Origin: Neobacillus drentensis
Lineage (GTDB): Bacteria > Bacillota > Bacilli > Bacillales > Cytobacillaceae
Assembly: GCF_021560175.1 (NCBI RefSeq)
Contig: NZ_CP091110.1
Location: forward strand, 4,776,501 to 4,840,500
Length of the DNA stretch: 64,000 bases
Direction: 5' to 3'
Below are positions 62,790-64,000 of the stretch, piece after piece. Below the pieces are notes generated by a model that did not search any database, was not told the DNA's origin, and saw only the letters and a program-made list of their open reading frames with translations. How positions within the stretch are numbered: position 1 is the stretch's first letter; each line of letters opens with the position of its first letter. The position numbers were made by a program, and so were the translations under genes.

Positions 62790-64000
62790 ATTCCGATCAA
62801 TTAACTGACACATCATCATCGCTTTACCCACTAACACACTTTCATTAAAAACCTCTACATCTACTTTTCCAAACTTACGGCCAACTTCCAGCACTTTAGG
62901 AATAATTTCTAAAGTACTTTCCATCTGAACCGGTTTTAAAAAGTAAATTGTCATATTCTCTACAACCAAATCGCCTTTTTTATAACTGCGCAAAATCCGA
63001 TTTGCCGCTTCAGACACAATTGTGGTAAATACCCCATATGAAATGGTTCCGAGATGATTAGTCATTTGGGGTGTTACTTCACAGGAGTAAACTTCTTCTC
63101 CTTTAGCTTTCCCTTGGACTAAAGCCATTTGGTTGGTAATGATATCGTCAATTGTTTCACCAACCTGGGGCTGGCGCTGATTCATTTGCAGGGCCTTTAA
63201 TACATCTTGACGACTGATAATTCCCTCAAGACGATTGGAATCGTCGGTAACAGGCAAGACCTCTATCCCTTCCCAAACCATTGTATGGGCTGTTGAGGCG
63301 ACACTTGTTTTTCCGTTAACCGCCATTGGATTTTTTGTCATGATCTTATCAATCGATGTCTCTAATTCCTGACCCAGTATATCTTTACTTGTGACCATTC
63401 CCTGAATTTTCATGTTTTGGTCGACAACAGGGTAGCGGCTATGAGTGGTTTTTTGATTTAATTCATGCCACTTGGACACTTTATCTGAAGTTTTGAGATA
63501 ATAGGTTTCATCAAGCGGTGTTAAAATGTCTTCTACTAGAATGATTTCTTTTTTGATTAATTGGTCATAAATGGCCCGGTTAATCATCGTTGCTACCGTG
63601 AAGGTATCATAACTAGTTGAAATGACCGGTAATTCCATAGTATCGGCCAGCTTTTTCACATGCTCTTCACAGTCAAATCCACCAGTAATTAAAACAGCGG
63701 CTCCTTCTTTTAAGGCAAGCTCATGTGCCTGTGTCCGGTTTCCGACAATGAGGAGATTACCAGCCTCTGTATAGCGCATCATGGCTTCTAATTTCATCGC
63801 GCCAATGACGAACTTATTTAGGGTTTTATGCAAACCAGTTCTTCCGCCTAATACCTGCCCATCCACAATATTTACGACTTCGGCAAAGGTAAGCTTTTCA
63901 ATATTTTCTTTCTTTTTTCGCTCAATCCTAATCGTGCCAACCCGTTCGATCGTGCTGACATATCCTTTATTTTCAGCTTCTTTTATCGCTCTGTAGGCCG
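62787..64000 (-). CDS. ytoI: CBS-DRTGG-hotdog regulatory protein YtoI (5' end cut by window)
   Basis: The frame runs off the end of the window. Upstream of the GTG at 63866 the reading AYRAIKEAENKGYVSTIER continues in frame, so the true start lies beyond 64000. Domains: N-terminal winged helix (partly visible), DRTGG (about 63400-63860), two CBS repeats (TPLDETYYLKTSDKV and IDKIMTKNPMAVNGKTSVAS), and a C-terminal hot-dog thioesterase-like domain (VTPQMTNHLGTISYGVFTT). B. subtilis YtoI has the same layout; its ligand is not established. Confidence 0.93.
   Translation of the reverse strand, partial: AYRAIKEAENKGYVSTIERVGTIRIERKKKENIEKLTFAEVVNIVDGQVLGGRTGLHKTLNKFVIGAMKLEAMMRYTEAGNLLIVGNRTQAHELALKEGAAVLITGGFDCEEHVKKLADTMELPVISTSYDTFTVATMINRAIYDQLIKKEIILVEDILTPLDETYYLKTSDKVSKWHELNQKTTHSRYPVVDQNMKIQGMVTSKDILGQELETSIDKIMTKNPMAVNGKTSVASTAHTMVWEGIEVLPVTDDSNRLEGIISRQDVLKALQMNQRQPQVGETIDDIITNQMALVQGKAKGEEVYSCEVTPQMTNHLGTISYGVFTTIVSEAANRILRSYKKGDLVVENMTIYFLKPVQMESTLEIIPKVLEVGRKFGKVDVEVFNESVLVGKAMMMCQLIDRN

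Noticed and set aside
62555..62848. Four overlapping open frames in the second GC-rich element
   Set aside because: Same repeat-derived artefact as copy 1; none has a plausible ribosome-binding site and one runs into the 3' end of ytoI.

Overview
The window is a chromosomal segment of a low-GC, spore-forming Bacillaceae bacterium. The evidence is a gene order that follows the Bacillus subtilis etfA-lcfA-mutS2-polX-zapA, pheST, infC-rpmI-rplT, thrS, dnaI-dnaB-nrdR, gapB-coaE-ytaF, mutM-polA-phoRP, citZ-icd-mdh, pyk-pfkA-accAD, ytsJ-dnaE-ytrHI-nrnA-ytpI-ytoI backbone. It is supported by T-box leaders, spore genes (sspI, ytaF, ytrHI) and Bacillus-type GC-rich intergenic palindromes. It is not B. 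subtilis itself; a Neobacillus- or Mesobacillus-like genome is possible, but that is a guess.

Layout. 1-6 kb: trxA (cut by the window edge) and a fatty-acid degradation block lcfA-fadR-fadB-etfB-etfA. A FadR-type operator sits on an internal promoter of fadR. 6-12 kb: a DUF350 membrane gene followed by a 27-codon membrane mini-ORF, then mutS2, polX, cvpA and zapA, with rnhC and a pterin dehydratase on the other strand. 12.8-14.1 kb: an accessory NERD-domain gene between two matching 5-unit arrays of a 21-bp repeat. 14-19 kb: pheST behind a Phe T-box, an rRNA methyltransferase and sspI. 19-24 kb: ysdC, ydeI-like, dut, ysdB with a sigma-W promoter, ysdA, and the L20 operon, with infC starting on AUU. 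24-30 kb: thrS with a T-box and a GC-rich palindromic element inserted downstream of the attenuator; then ytxC, dnaI, dnaB. 30-36 kb: nrdR, an unrecognised small gene where speD lies in B. subtilis, gapB, coaE, ytaF, and an inserted formaldehyde-detoxification module hxlR/hxlAB. 36-43 kb: mutM-polA-phoR-phoP, with a PhoR lacking the usual extracytoplasmic domain, then a second NERD-domain gene followed by a 5-unit, strictly 52-bp tandem repeat. 43-52 kb: a MaoC-like gene, mdh, icd, citZ, ytwI, ytvI, pyk, pfkA. 52-64 kb: accAD, a FadR/GntR-family regulator, malic enzyme with a palindromic operator upstream, dnaE, ytrHI with a sigma-E promoter, nrnA, ytpI, another GC-rich element, and ytoI (cut by the window end).

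Most genes are core housekeeping: fatty-acid oxidation feeding electron-transfer flavoprotein, replication initiation and repair, translation, and central carbon metabolism. The part least explained by known annotation is the pair of NERD-nuclease-like genes. They share one architecture (NERD core with E-D-ExK residues plus a C-terminal four-cysteine ribbon). Each is an interruption of conserved gene order, and each is bordered by its own family of short tandem repeats. A decayed array related to the 52-bp repeat, without a NERD gene, lies near 19.2 kb. These are my best candidate for an undescribed repeat-plus-nuclease module.
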